Assembly: GCA_946894095.1 (NCBI GenBank)
Contig: OX335644.1
Coordinates: forward strand, 21,247,595 to 21,311,594
Reading direction: 5' to 3'
DNA length: 64,000 bases
Origin: Incurvaria masculella
Taxonomy: Eukaryota > Arthropoda > Insecta > Lepidoptera > Incurvariidae
Shown here in pieces: positions 1 to 10,482 of the stretch (the first letter of the stretch is position 1; each line of letters starts with the position of its first letter). The notes under the pieces were generated by a model. It saw only the letters and a program-made list of their open reading frames with translations, did not search any database and was not told where the DNA came from. The position numbers were made by a program, and so were the translations under genes.

Positions 1-41
1 GCCGCCTGCGCGAGCAGTGCGGCCGACATGTCTTGACACAT
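1..41 (-). CDS. possible start of a leftward gene (partial)
   Basis: Reading leftward from 41, an ATG opens a frame of 13 full codons (MCQDMSAALLAQA) that runs off the window edge. These 41 bases are much richer in G and C than what follows on the + strand, as exons are in this window. The + strand alternative is the end of a rightward frame with a stop at 34-36. The protein is not recognised and the piece is too short to decide, so this is only a flag. Confidence 0.15.
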   Translation of the reverse strand, partial: MCQDMSAALLAQA

Positions 42-359
42 GGTGCTTTTGAAGCGTTTCCAAAAATATTAGTTGCATTCAAGAATTTTGATATTTTTAT
101 AAGTAATTTTAATAAAAATAAAGCTTTTCTTTAAACACATTTCAAAATTTCGAATGAGTTCCTGAAATTGAGATTATGCACTTGTGTTTATGCACTGGAG
201 ATTATGCACCGTACAGGTTTGTTGTAGATGTCTGTTATAAGCATTTAAAGAATTATCAAAATACATGCAGGCATTTGCTTTCTTGTCGTATGTAAGTTAC
301 ATTTATCACCATTAGATGTTAATAATTAATAATAATTTATAAGTCTGCAAAACTAAAAA

Positions 360-545
360 CCGGCCAGGTGCGAGTCGGACTCGCACACGAAGGGTTCCGT
401 ACCATCAACACCATAAAATCACGTCAGGGTCCCCTTTAATTTTTATTATTTATTTTTACCTATATTATATTTTTATAAAAAAATTTACCTATTTGTTGTT
501 ATAGCGGCAAAAAAAAAACTTGCTCTCCACCGATGTACATGTAAT
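360..545 (+). mobile_element. SINE-B copy, 3' truncated
   Basis: It begins GGCCAGGTGCGAGTCGGAC, goes on to the GGGTTCCGTACC motif and ends near the TTGTTGTTATAGCGGC block. The same order of blocks recurs at 2542-2795 and 53563-53850. GGTTCCGTACC is close to the tRNA B-box consensus, so a tRNA-derived promoter is plausible. This copy lacks the GGAC-rich tail. Confidence 0.7.
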
Positions 546-2541
546 TTTCTTTGCGAGCGGTATATCTATTGAATACTGTAAACTAGTTTGTAAGTATCAA
601 ATAAATATAAATACATATAAATGCATCGATTAGAAAATATAAATAAATTGAAACTGTTTGAAGTGTCAAGATGCGTTGGTAGCAATCTACACTAACACAG
701 CGGCGCGCGCATGTGCAACGGTACACACGTGCATGTATTTCCTGTGAACCGCGCGGTAGGCGAGCGCCGTGGAGGCAGCATCGTCGCGTCTACGTTCTCA
801 AATCGATGTCTGTTTATAGTATGTAAATATAAATATTTCATATTCATATTGTTGCTGTCTATAGCATAATATAGAACTGCCGGGACAGAAGAAGGGGCTG
901 ACAGCTACATTAAATCAGTTAAGCTGTCCCCGTTGTTCTATATTATCCTTTAGTCAAGATTTGAAATTAATTTGAAGAAAAAAATTAAACACTAATTGTT
1001 GTTTTTTGTAGTAGAGCCAGCACAATAAGTATAGTAGATCTAATAAACATAAAATCAAAGAAGTATAAATTATTATGAATAGTGAATCTATGAGCTGTAG
1101 ACCTCGCGAGTCTGTCTTTTTGAACATTTGTAATTTTTGAACGTTTTGATTTTTTTGGTTAAACTAGCTCGACTTAAAAATCTATATATGTATAATTATC
1201 GAACGTGCTCACAAAATTTCACGGAAATCGGTTGAACATTCGACCGATCGAACAGCCGGACATTCGAAAGCATTTTTGCCCAATCTGAAACTGAGACGAT
1301 ACGCTCGATCTTCCTTCGAGTTTCGCTCTTCCCTTGGTGAAAAATTACAAGTACTTCTAAAAATAACGTAGGTAGAATAAATTTTAAATTAATTAATAAA
1401 ATTACAAATTAATAATTACTAAATATCATTTGAGAAAAAAAGCCAAAATCAAGGACCAAACAAAAAATACGTGAAGTGTCGTGGAATTTCCGACAGAAAC
1501 GAATTGAAGTGACTTATTTGTATTGGAACCGCGAAAAAAAAACCTAATTTCGATGTAAGTGCTCCTATTCCGATACAACCTGTGTATAAAGATTATGCAT
1601 GAATATAAGGTCTGCATTATTCGATCGCCGCATCACATTTTCAAATTGTGCATCGTTCAGTTTCGTCGCTCCACGTGTTGGCAAGGCTCTGCCTGTCTCC
1701 GTCTCGCTCGCCCGCACAAGCCTGCAGGATGTCTCGCTCTTTCCCAGTTTGGTAGCGTCAACTATTTCACGGATGATATTACAAGTCCTATAGTCGGATT
1801 GAGTGGTCTTGGTTTTATTATTAGAAATTAAGAAAACTACATAAATTGTAAACTAACAGGATATTAAAGTTTGGTGTTTTTATTGCTAGATAACCTATAG
1901 CCCATAATTTGTGGTAAGGACTGCGAACCTTGCGAAAGTATTGTTTAATTAAATTCTTGGATTGTATTAATTTATTTCTTTCTGCAGTAAAACTATACTT
2001 AAATTACGCCCACAAACTGATTCGCAGATTTGATTAACTCAGTAAAGAAGAACCCGCAAATAAACTTCAGTGGTTTATAGATTTGTTCCGTCCACATAAA
2101 TGAAATAAACACTTAGATCATATTTTTCAGCTTTTTCATAGAACAGTTTAATTAAGACAGAACTAATACAAAGAGCGCACTTTAATGCTTGAAGACCTTT
2201 TCTAATAGCCCACCCATGGGTTTTGTCAGAGGCAGTGACAGTTACAGTTATGTATGTAACCACAACAGCAGCAGTGTTTCGTCGTTTTTTAGAGATTTGT
2301 ATTCATATTCAATGCACCAACTACGGTATGCATGAGTAAAATAACGCTACCCATGCATATGTAGTTTTCTAATAATTTTAAAACCACTTTTTCAATTTAC
2401 TTGATTGTTAGTAACTTATATCAAGCAGCAAATAGCTGTCTGCAAGGTTTTGTTTTCGAAAACTGGTCAAGCAACCGAGAAAATAAAATTTGTATGAACA
2501 TTTTCTTTTTGCTGTAATTTGACTCCGTTTTGATTAAAAAA
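546..2541. other. AT-rich stretch without a gene
   Basis: No coding frame with splice sites is visible. A CpG-rich patch lies at about 690-800. A hairpin at 866-946 is listed separately. Around 1160-1330 the text resembles the end of a degraded transposable element (a short run containing AAAATTTCACGGAAATCGGTT). Small open frames at 1426-1831 have no recognisable content. Confidence 0.5.
866..946. repeat. 81-nt hairpin
   Basis: A left arm starting ATAATATAGAAC and a right arm ending GTTCTATATTAT pair over 23 positions with about four mismatches. They enclose a loop of roughly 35 nt. The size fits a small MITE or a pre-miRNA-like fold; nothing else supports either. Confidence 0.5.
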
Positions 2542-2795
2542 GCCGGCCAGTTCGAGTCGGATTGAAGGGTTCCGTACCATCGTACAATAAACACCAAAAA
2601 TCAGGGGACCCCTTTTTTAATTTTATTTTGTTGTTATAGCGGTATAATAAATACATGCTCTCTGAACATTTCAGCTGCCTACCTATTACGGTTTATGAGA
2701 TACAGCCCTGTGACAGACGGACAGACGGACGGACATACGTACAGCGGAGGATTAGTAATAGGGTTCCGTTAGTATCTTTTGGGTTATATTAAATC
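2542..2795 (+). mobile_element. SINE-B copy, near full length
   Basis: The blocks run in the order GCCGGCCAGTTCGAGTCGG, GGGTTCCGTACC, TGTTGTTATAGCGG, GAGATACAGCCCTGTGACAG, a run of GGAC units, then AGCGGAGGATTAGTAATAGGG and a closing TTTTGGGTT. The first block is shortened relative to the copy at 360. Confidence 0.8.
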
Positions 2796-2897
2796 TACTT
2801 TGTCTTATATTAGATACCAAATAAGTGAATTGGAACAGTGGTTGTCAAATGGTTAGTAAACTACGTTTGCCATAACTTACTGGGCATTCTTAAGAGT

Positions 2898-3570
2898 AAA
2901 GAACCCCGCACAAATCGTATGGGAATTGGCTCCCGGTCAAATTGGCTGAAATTTGGATATGTTGTTCGTTTCGGCATCCTGAACAAAAGTCTCAATGGGC
3001 ACAAAGCCCAATTTTGCTTATTTTGGCCGCTACGGGACTCCAAAGCTCCACGGGTTGACCATTATTTACTACTCAAAACGGCGATCTCCTGGCAGTTTAG
3101 TATTTGCTACGCTGAGGAAAAAGTACCCTCTCATGTTTTTGGGGGGGCTAAATTCAAATCCAATGTCAATATGACAATATTGACAGTTGACAGCTGTCAA
3201 TTAGTTGTCAACTAGCTGTCAAACAGCGAGAAATAAACAAAATCGATAAAATCCACATGTGAATGTAGGTTTTTGAGGTTGCTGAGTTCAAAACTGATGG
3301 CCAAAAGACAATAATGACAGTTGACAGCTGTCAACTGTCAATATCGTCTTTTGGCCACCAGTTTTCGACTCAGCAAGCTCAAAAACATATATTTACATAT
3401 GGGTTTCATCCACTTTAGCTGTCAAATGCTGTTTGACAGTTAGTTGACAACTGTCAACTAACTGTCCATCCAATAAATCCAATCAAAATTTCATAAATCC
3501 AAATTTCCAATCCAAATTTCAGCCAATTTGACCGGGAGCCAATTCCCATACGATTTGTGCGGGGTTCTTT
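2898..3570. mobile_element. large fold-back (palindromic) element
   Basis: The outer arms, about 60 bp each, are essentially exact inverted repeats: 2898-2957 (starting AAAGAACCCCGCAC) against 3511-3570. A second, inner inverted repeat centres near 3327 and is built from GACAGTTGACAGCTGTCAACTGTC-type text flanked by CAAAAGAC / GTCTTTTGG. The layout is that of a fold-back MITE. The open frame at 2838-3215 lies mostly inside it and is not a gene. Confidence 0.8.
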
Positions 3571-4301
3571 ATTTGATTTATTTAAGTGTACATATGCATT
3601 CTTCTTTCTCTAAACATGCATGCAACTGAACTGAAATTTCTAAACAGTTCATCATATGCAATAAATTGAAGGTGTTATTACGATATAAAATGCATAACGT
3701 TTATTTAAAAAGTATACAAATTTGCTTACCGGTTTTAGATATCTTATACAATTGTAATAACTTTAACATTTAATCTAGTGAAATGCACAATTCTCCTAAT
3801 ATAATTAATTTTCGAGTAAAACGATCAAGGATCAACATAACTTAGTGAAGCTATAGTTAGCAATTCCATTTATTAGGTACATGCCGCGTGGTTATACATG
3901 TATAAGGTATTTATTTGTGCGAGTTAAACATAGAAAAACATTGAGTGTCCGATTGATAGTTTTTTATATTAAAAAATAATAGAAACGTGAATCGTGATAT
4001 GTGGAACTGTCATTCGGAATAGAATACCACTGTAGTGCGTCTGGTATGGCCAAAATATTATTTCAAAATATAAATATTAATCAAATCAAAATAAATATTA
4101 ATTAAAAATATTAGTTCCAGTTTATTGCGTGCTAACGAAAATTATTTGTGGGTAAATCAAATGTATCAGGTTAGCATAAATAGTTCGGGGAATAGCAGTA
4201 TTTCCTTGAAACCCTAACAAATCCTTTGTTCGCATCGGTAATCCATTGAGAGAAGCCTGGGTGATTGATCATCGAGGTTAAGCAAGACTGTGGGTTATCT
4301 A
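3571..4301. other. AT-rich stretch, no gene seen
   Basis: No splice-bounded open frame or known repeat is recognised. At 4256-4290 about 18 bases resemble the internal region of 5S rRNA (GATCATCGAGGTTAAGCAAG), too short to call. Confidence 0.4.
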
Positions 4302-4420
4302 GGTAAATTAACTTGCTGGGTGAACAGGCAATTGAGTGATTAAATCAGAACGTTTAGTTGCATTTTGTACCATGATTACTGGTAAACTTCAGTTTACTTG
4401 GCCGAGTAACTCGGTCTAGA
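4302..4420 (+). mobile_element. MITE-2 fragment
   Basis: It shares GGGTGAACAGGCAA...GAGTGATT...TTTAGTTGCATTTTGTACCATG with the hairpin elements at 38210-38439 and 42466-42826. Only one arm and the start of the loop are present. Confidence 0.55.
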
Positions 4421-4885
4421 GATTGTTTTAAGCTACGTATCACCACGGTGTGTCATCGGAGCCTGGAGCAGTAAGCGAAAATGTTGACCAAGGAATGTTT
4501 GCGACTCCACGGCGGAAATGCGAGCGAGTAGGTATCGTTTCTACAAAAAGAATAACAATAGCTTCATTGCACATGCCAGTGCGTCACCTTTATTTTATTC
4601 CATCGCGCTGTTACCCGACAGAAAAATCAAGGGTGCGTCTGATCCTACGTGGCGTATTTCGAAGGTGCATTTTTTTTCTAAGTCTGATAGTTTCCGAGAA
4701 TTAACAAAGTGAGACCGGCGAAGGGTGAAGTTGTGTGTTTAATTGTTGTATCATAATGCTAAAGACAGCGTTGCAGGAACATTCACTACTTTGGTTTGTT
4801 AGACTTTAGCAACAGGAAAATTTACTACTTTGTTAAGATAAGACGCTAGCAACGGTACTGGGAAATCCAGTACTTTGATGAGTTG

Positions 4886-5298
4886 ATTTTTTTTTTTATG
4901 CGGCCTGACATGGATGGCTAATACCACACAACTACCGTTATAATATTAGCTCAATACACCACATTCCCGAAGGAATTCGGTGCCCTGCCAGGACCTTCCC
5001 TTTATGAGCACGGCTACATTGAACTGGATGGAAAACACGGACAATTTTTCATTGCCGCTCCGACCATATTTTCATCCAGTGCGATGGTACCAACCCGGGC
5101 GGGCTTAAACCCCTACCACCTAGTAGGGGAAGGGGACCTACAGTTTTACATGGATTCCGAACCATGGAGCAGCTCGCATTCGTGACGAAATGCACTTATC
5201 GAACTCTCAAAGGGAAAGACAGTTGTGCAAGTTGGTATTGAACCCGGGCCTCTGGTACGCTAGGCCAGTCCCCGCGCCACTAGGCTACGAGCCGCTCA
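4886..5298 (-). mobile_element. SINE-A, full length, reverse
   Basis: Read on the - strand it starts with GAGCGGCTCGTAGCCTAGTGG, where TAGCCTAGTGG fits a tRNA A-box. A B-box-like GGTTCAATACC follows, then the body with CTACTAGGTGGTAGGG and CATCCAGTTCAATGTAGCCG, and it ends in an A-run (plus-strand T-run 4886-4897). This is one of the best copies in the window and can serve as a family reference with 16573-16980 and 35474-35880. Confidence 0.9.
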
Positions 5299-5572
5299 AT
5301 CAATGAGTTAGACTTGCAACACTAGGCTACGAGCCGCTCAATCAATGAGTTAGACTTGCAACACTAGGCTACGAGCCGCTCAATCAATGAGTTAGACTTG
5401 CAACACTAGGCTACGAGCCGCTCAATCAATGAGTTAGACTTGCAACACTAGGCTACGAGCCGCTCAATCAATGAGTTAGACTTGCAACACTAGGCTACGT
5501 GCCGCTCAATCAATGAGTTAGACTTGCAACACTAGGCTACGAGCCGCTCAATCAATGAGTTAGACTTGCAAC
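5279..5572. repeat. 7 x 42-bp tandem repeat, SINE-end chimera
   Basis: Seven units of exactly 42 bp, 294 bp in all, nearly identical; the sixth has one changed base (GTGCCGCTC for GAGCCGCTC). Each unit joins the SINE-A 5' end (ACTAGGCTACGAGCCGCTC) to the flanking minisatellite word AATGAGTTAGACTTGCAAC. It therefore arose by amplifying the junction after the SINE inserted. Confidence 0.95.
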
Positions 5573-6000
5573 AATGCTAGAAAATCTACGATGCGAGTTA
5601 GACTATGTGACCGATACAGGTAAAGCTTAGACACCAAAGTAGTGGTGTTGTAGACTCTAGCAACTCTACTTTGAAATCCATTACTTCGGCGAGTTAGACT
5701 CTAGCAACGATGCAGTAAAATCTACTACTTTTTTGTGTTAGACTTTAGGAACGATCCCGGGAAAACCACTTCTTCGTTGGTCTGTTGAACTCTAGCAACG
5801 ACCCTGACAAATCCATTACATAGGTGTATTAGATTCTAGCAACGGTATTAGAGGGAAATCCACTACTTTAGTGAGTTGAACTCTGGCATCGGGACAGAGA
5901 AATCGACTACTTTGTTAAATTAGACTCTAGCAACGGCACTGGGAAATCTGCTACTTTGGTGTCTTAGACTTTAGGAACGATACAGCAATGGGCCCGCCAC

Positions 6001-7559
6001 GTGCCTTAAGACATAATTGGCGATGTGGCTGTTACGCAACCGCTGGTTCACCTCAGCCCGAATATTATTCCCTCGGGAGCCAGAAATGGCACCTCCGGTG
6101 ATGTTTATCATTTATTTGAGGTGCGGAACCCTTGAGATGGAAATGAGAAAACACACAATGCAATGCGTATTTGTTCAATAGAAAGATGGGAGACACTTGG
6201 TCAAACATCGTTTTGATGCAAACAGTTATATTATTTTATTTTTCTAGGTCGTTTTTATGTTATTGTTATGTCTTATGTCACGATAATATGTCAGTTTTCC
6301 CAACTTTAGATATTGAATCTCCCTGCTCACCCCAAAGTTAATTTAGCGTGATGATAAGAAGCCTATAATTTAATAGAAGGAATCCAATAAATAGGATAGA
6401 GGAAATAAAGAAATTGAAACTGTGTAGAATCGACCGTGAAGCTAGGACATATTAACTAAGGGAAGAAAGCTGTAAAAGGAATTGCTTTATGAATATACTA
6501 CAACGCTGAACGTGGTTGGACTTGAACAAGCAAGCATACTTTTCGCGCGCATTACTTCTAACTTCTACTAATTCCGCCACTGCTGTATACCGATAATTTG
6601 GAATTCTCGGAATCACGGGAGGAGAGACTGTAGGTAGAGGGTTTTTTTTTTTCACCTTTCTTACTTTATTTAATGTGTTAAATCGTCGTTTCTCACGAAA
6701 AAGCAAACAGGCTGTCTTTTTGAAGCGTAAATTAACATAATCGATGCTGTATCTCACTAAAAAATGTTTTCGTCTACGGTCTTTGGTTTTACGTCCCGTA
6801 CATTTTGAGGTTAGGCATTTTAAAGTTAATATAGATAGTTGGATTTTGAACAAAAGTTGTTTAGTTTGCGATACATTACGAATTATGGTTAATTTGATCA
6901 CGCTTTAAAAATACAGCCGGTGCATTATTTGGTTAGCTTACCTGCAGAGCTATTTAGATCGGAGCTAATAATGAGTGTCAGGTTTAGAGGTATGCAGCAG
7001 ACACATTATGTTACGCGAACCGTGCGCTTCCAAGTTCCCAGTCAGCGCGCGGCGGTGGTGGCTCCCGCGGTCACCGTCGGACGGTTGGCAAAAAAGCGAT
7101 CTTACTTTTATTGATTTCACACGTGTTAGGTTTTTAGATAAAATATTAATATTATAGACAGAGGAAGCGATTTAAATAGGTTTTCGCATCCTTAAGGATT
7201 TTACCTAGATTTGGGTTTCAGATGTAAACGAAATCTGTGGTATGAAAATAAACTTGTTAATGTTTTTGAAAATTAATGACAATTTCAGAAGTATCGACTT
7301 TCAAATAACTTATTTTAAATCTGTTAGAAACAAAGAATGTGTTTAAACCTGTCACCCTATAAAAAATTGTCGCCCTATAAAATCAAACTCATTAATAACT
7401 TAAACGTACATCCTTCATCTCGAAATCAAAATCAAACTGTCGCTACCGTCTGCTAACTAAGTCCAACGGAACCTACGCCCTGTTGTGCAGAATCGTATTC
7501 TTTTACAGGATGTAGGAACTATTAGTACCATCAATGGCACATTTCAAAAAACCTGATTA
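6001..7559. other. no gene recognised
   Basis: A 149-codon open frame on the - strand (6901-6452) shows no recognisable motif and no composition shift, so it is not called. A CpG-rich patch lies at 7015-7100. Confidence 0.4.
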
Positions 7560-7636
7560 ATTCTTGGATTATATAACTGTACCACCTACTTGATTTATGA
7601 AACAAAATAAATAATTTTGAATTTGAATTTGAAAAA
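7385..7636 (+). mobile_element. 3' end of a retroelement
   Basis: The segment ends ATAAATAATTTTGAATTTGAATTTG followed by an A-run. A short TTTGAA repeat after an AATAAA-like signal is typical of a LINE or SINE 3' end. No coding part is visible upstream; the left limit is approximate. Confidence 0.4.
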
Positions 7637-7806
7637 AAAACATACAAATATGCTCACAGATTATATACATTTACATAAACCGAACGTATAAAGTCCCCTT
7701 TGTTCTTTTATCAACATCCTGTTTCCTCACTATCATATTTAATGAAAATCAGTCGTTAGTTAAGCCGTGAATACGTAACAAACAGGCAGACACACACACA
7801 CTCACC

Positions 7807-8030
7807 TTCGGAAATGTAATAGCGTGGATAAATGAATTGCACGCCAGGAGCGTTGGGCGGGTTAGTTTGCGCACCGTCCGCGCGGCCGAACGCGAGGCAA
7901 GCTCTCTCGCGGAGAGGTTTATGTGTGGAGTGTGTATTTGTTTATTTGCGCACTGTACTCCGAGCGCCTCTTGAACTGCTCGCTCAAGAATTATACTAAA
8001 TGGACCTGGTACGCTCACGGTCGTGACTCC
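7807..8030 (-). promoter_or_regulatory. CpG-rich islet with donor-like end; possible non-coding first exon
   Basis: About 220 bp of GC- and CpG-rich sequence in an AT-rich setting. On the - strand it ends CCGAAG|GTGAGTGTG near 7806, a strong 5' splice-site match. It could be a 5' UTR exon of a leftward gene (compare the possible coding start at 1-41), or simply a regulatory islet. No core promoter motif was verified. Confidence 0.2.
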
Positions 8031-8149
8031 TTTACCTCTTGGCTGTTTTTTCGGTAGTAAGAGTATTTCTGCAAATGTTTTTGTAACGGGGTAGGGGTTT
8101 ACTCAGGCGCTCGATAAAAACGTCGTTCACATTTTTTTTTAAATTGGTG

Positions 8150-8436
8150 GCACGGGGAATTACTATTCAAGCCAGAAGTTATGGGTTCGATCTCCGTCCT
8201 TCTCGTGCATCATTTTATTTCCCCTTCTGAGTTGGATATATGCATTTCGTCATGAATTCGACCTGTTCCATGGTTCGAAACCCATGTAAAACTGTAGGTC
8301 CCCGTCCCCTCCTAGAACCTTCAACCCCGTCTAGGTTGGTACCACTGCATTGCAAGAACACATGGTCGAAGCGACATTGAAACATTGTCCATGCCTTCCA
8401 TCCAGTTAAATCAAGCCGTGCTCAAAAAGGGAACTC
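8150..8436 (+). mobile_element. SINE-A copy, 3' truncated
   Basis: A degraded tRNA-like head with GGTTCGATCTCC as B-box is followed by body blocks GAGTTGGATA, TTCCATGGTTCGAA, AAAACTGTAGGTCCCC and TCCATCCAGTTAAATCAAGCC. It stops after the GTGCTCAAAAAGGGAACTC block. Confidence 0.7.
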
Positions 8437-8823
8437 GTAGCAAGCACGCGAGGTAGCACATCTCCTTCTTTTCAAATGATCTTAGATTTGGACCGTGGCT
8501 GTACTTGAATGCAAATGTTGGAATAACATAAACTGTTTTTCTCACATTTTTGGATTTCGAATGCGCTGAACCTTAAGCTCGAGAACATCAAACCTTCGAA
8601 ACCGTCTTTCGAGTTCTAAGAATACTGTTTTCCTATTGCGTAGAGTAACGAAATAGAGATCAAATTCTGGAGTTAATGACTTGTGATCTGACATTAGTGG
8701 AATATTTAACATCACTCCCCAATGAAGGTGTAACCTGCTTGATATTCTCAACTAAAATCTGAGTTGTATTCTGGATTTTTGCAGGTTGTCGGAGTAGGGA
8801 CCCTCCCTTCCGGTACGAGTATA

Positions 8824-8894
8824 ACCATAGCCTGCTGTATTGTTTTGTGTTTGTGTGTCACACACAAACGAAATACAATACAGCAGGCTATGGT
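8824..8894. repeat. near-perfect 34-bp inverted repeat (hairpin)
   Basis: Arms 8824-8857 and 8861-8894 match at about 31 of 34 positions, with the first 20 exact (ACCATAGCCTGCTGTATTGT). The loop is at most 3 nt. Such a tight palindrome would extrude or fold strongly. Confidence 0.85.
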
Positions 8895-8896
8895 AT

Positions 8897-9015
8897 AACC
8901 ATTCGGGAGAGAATTATAACAATTCCGGAGTAAATTATAATAATTCCGGAGTGAAATTATAGCTACTTTGGAGTTCAAATTATAACTGTTCCGTTTTATA
9001 AATATTCCGGATTTT
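8897..9015. repeat. short array of about 21-bp units
   Basis: The words ATTCGGGAGAGAATTATAAC, ATTCCGGAGTAAATTATAAT and ATTCCGGAGTGAAATTATAG follow one another directly, then two weaker copies. It begins right after the palindrome at 8824-8894, so both may belong to one element. Confidence 0.65.
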
Positions 9016-9199
9016 GCCGGTTTTCTACGGGTTCTGAAAGCACCATTGAGCCTTCATTCCAGACTTGTGGAGTAGGAATGTGCACAGTTGGCGGATGCGT
9101 TCACACTTTACTGACGCCGTCTCCGGCCTTTTTACCTCCACCCTGATTAATCAACGTTGCGTTGGAAGCGGCTACACACTATTATAATGTGTGCATATT

Positions 9200-9425
9200 T
9201 ATGGATGACTAATACCACACCGAAAGTACTAGGTGTCATGCCAGGACAGGTTTAGAACGACTGCATTGAACTCTACACTGAAAGCATTGTTAATATGTGC
9301 TTAGAACATTTGATTCTTATTGTGATAGTTAATACGGGATCTACAGTTGTACATGGGTTCCGAATTGTAGAGTGGCTCGCTTGCTCAACGAAAATACGCA
9401 TTTCAATCTCGCATGATAAACTAGG
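9200..9425 (-). mobile_element. SINE-A copy, reverse, degraded
   Basis: The order is ATGGATGACTAATACCACAC, AGGTGTCATGCCAGGACAG, GATCTACAGTTGTACATGGG and GAGTGGCTCGC. These are the 3'-to-5' blocks of SINE-A, with internal losses. Confidence 0.6.
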
Positions 9426-9574
9426 AGGTATTCTCCCAAAATTCGACGTTAGTAACAGGCCCACATGTTTTTGTCAGTTGTCAGTGTTTAGGCCAAAGAA
9501 AGCCATGCGTTCTGAATGAAGCAACTTGAGTTATAAGGTAACAAACAAATTACCTGATAGTTTGTTCTCTACAG

Positions 9575-9682
9575 CAAACAAAGATAAAAAGGCCAAGGGG
9601 CTATCCAAGAACGTTAAACAGGAATGGACTAGAGACGAGCCCGGCAATCGCGTCACCGAGTGTTTGCCTGAAGAGGCAAATT
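9575..9682 (+). CDS. candidate orphan exon, 108 nt
   Basis: A 3' splice-site-like TTTGTTCTCTACAG ends at 9574 and a 5' splice site GTAAGTG starts at 9683. Between them a frame is open for 35 codons plus split codons at both ends (phase 1 in, phase 1 out), so the exon could be skipped without a frameshift. The peptide is lysine- and acid-rich (NKDKKAKGLSKNVKQEW, then TRDEPGNRVTECLPEEAN) and is not recognised. GC content is well above the surroundings. No partner exon was found. It might belong to an upstream part of the + strand gene, to another gene, or be an exon-like piece of a transposable element. Confidence 0.3.
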
Positions 9683-9799
9683 GTAAGTGCAGAATTCTAC
9701 GAATAAACATACTAATGGAAGCATCTCTTAGAACGAAGTGATGACAAAACAAAAGACTCTATTTCTCTTCCATAATCGTAGGTAGAGCTTGATTAAATA

Positions 9800-10057
9800 C
9801 TAGCTGAGATTCCCGGCTCCGCTCGGGTTGTTTTAGTTTTTGACAATCACCCGAACGGAGCCTGGTAAAATGCCTCAGCCCCCGCACTACTTTTATATCT
9901 GACTTTTGTTCTTTAAACTCGGCTCCTTAGGGTCGTAGCGTGATGTTAAATAGCCCTCAAGAATTGAGTTATCAAGTGCAAAAAGATCCGACTGGTAGTT
10001 CCAAAGATTAGCGCGTTCAGACAAACAAACTCTTCAGCTTTATTATATTATTATAGA
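9800..10057 (-). mobile_element. non-autonomous Helitron, reverse
   Basis: On the - strand it starts TCTATAATAATATAATAAAG at 10057 and ends CCCGAGCGGAGCCGGGAAT...CTAG at 9800. TC at the 5' end, CTAG at the 3' end and a GC hairpin just before it are Helitron hallmarks. There is no coding capacity. Confidence 0.7.
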
Positions 10058-10371
10058 TTGGAAATATCTTCGAGGCGCTAGAATCTACCCGAGACGTTGT
10101 TTTCTTTCACCTGCCCAGCCACAATAATTCTCGTGTAAAGATAACTCGGTCGCGCTGACGAATTGTTGGGCTATCTCCTCAAAATGTTTCCTTTATCTAT
10201 TTATAAAGCACAGATAATGCATACGGATAGATCGGGCGAACGCTGCCGGCGCCGTCATGAAACCATCTCGTGTCATCGGTTTTATTTTATTTGGTACTGG
10301 ACAGAACGTAGCTAATGTTCACTGTTATGATGTTGTTCGCACCCAATGAAAAACAAAGAAATTTTTAGAGT

Positions 10372-10482
10372 TCCGTATTCTTTCGAAATTACTACCTTGT
10401 AATTTCTTCCTAGCCGTCCGTCCGCCCTTTCGTTCATCCGCATGTCCGTCCGTCCGTCTGCCTGATGTCACAGCACCTTTAC
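10372..10482 (-). mobile_element. SINE-B tail fragment, reverse
   Basis: TTCCGTATTC, then repeated CCGTCCGTCCGCC / GTCCGTCCGTCCGTCTG and GATGTCACAGCACC are the complement of the SINE-B tail. Confidence 0.5.

Larger units (their letters stand above)
4745..6000. repeat. degenerate minisatellite with about 40-60 bp units
   Basis: The phrase GAGTTAGACTCTAGCAACG followed by GGGAAATCCACTACTTTGG recurs with variation on both sides of the SINE at 4886-5298, for example near 4801, 4840, 5659, 5690, 5735 and 5925. The array was evidently present first and was split by the SINE. Confidence 0.75.

Noticed and set aside
4256..4290. 5S rRNA-like word (GATCATCGAGGTTAAGCAAG)
   Set aside because: Only about 18 bases match and neither end of a 5S gene is present; may be chance or a very old 5S-derived SINE.
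5279..5572. CRISPR-like array
   Set aside because: Units are contiguous identical repeats without unique spacers, in a eukaryotic setting.
6452..6901. 149-codon - strand frame
   Set aside because: No recognisable motif, no GC shift, no splice sites; can arise by chance in AT-rich DNA.
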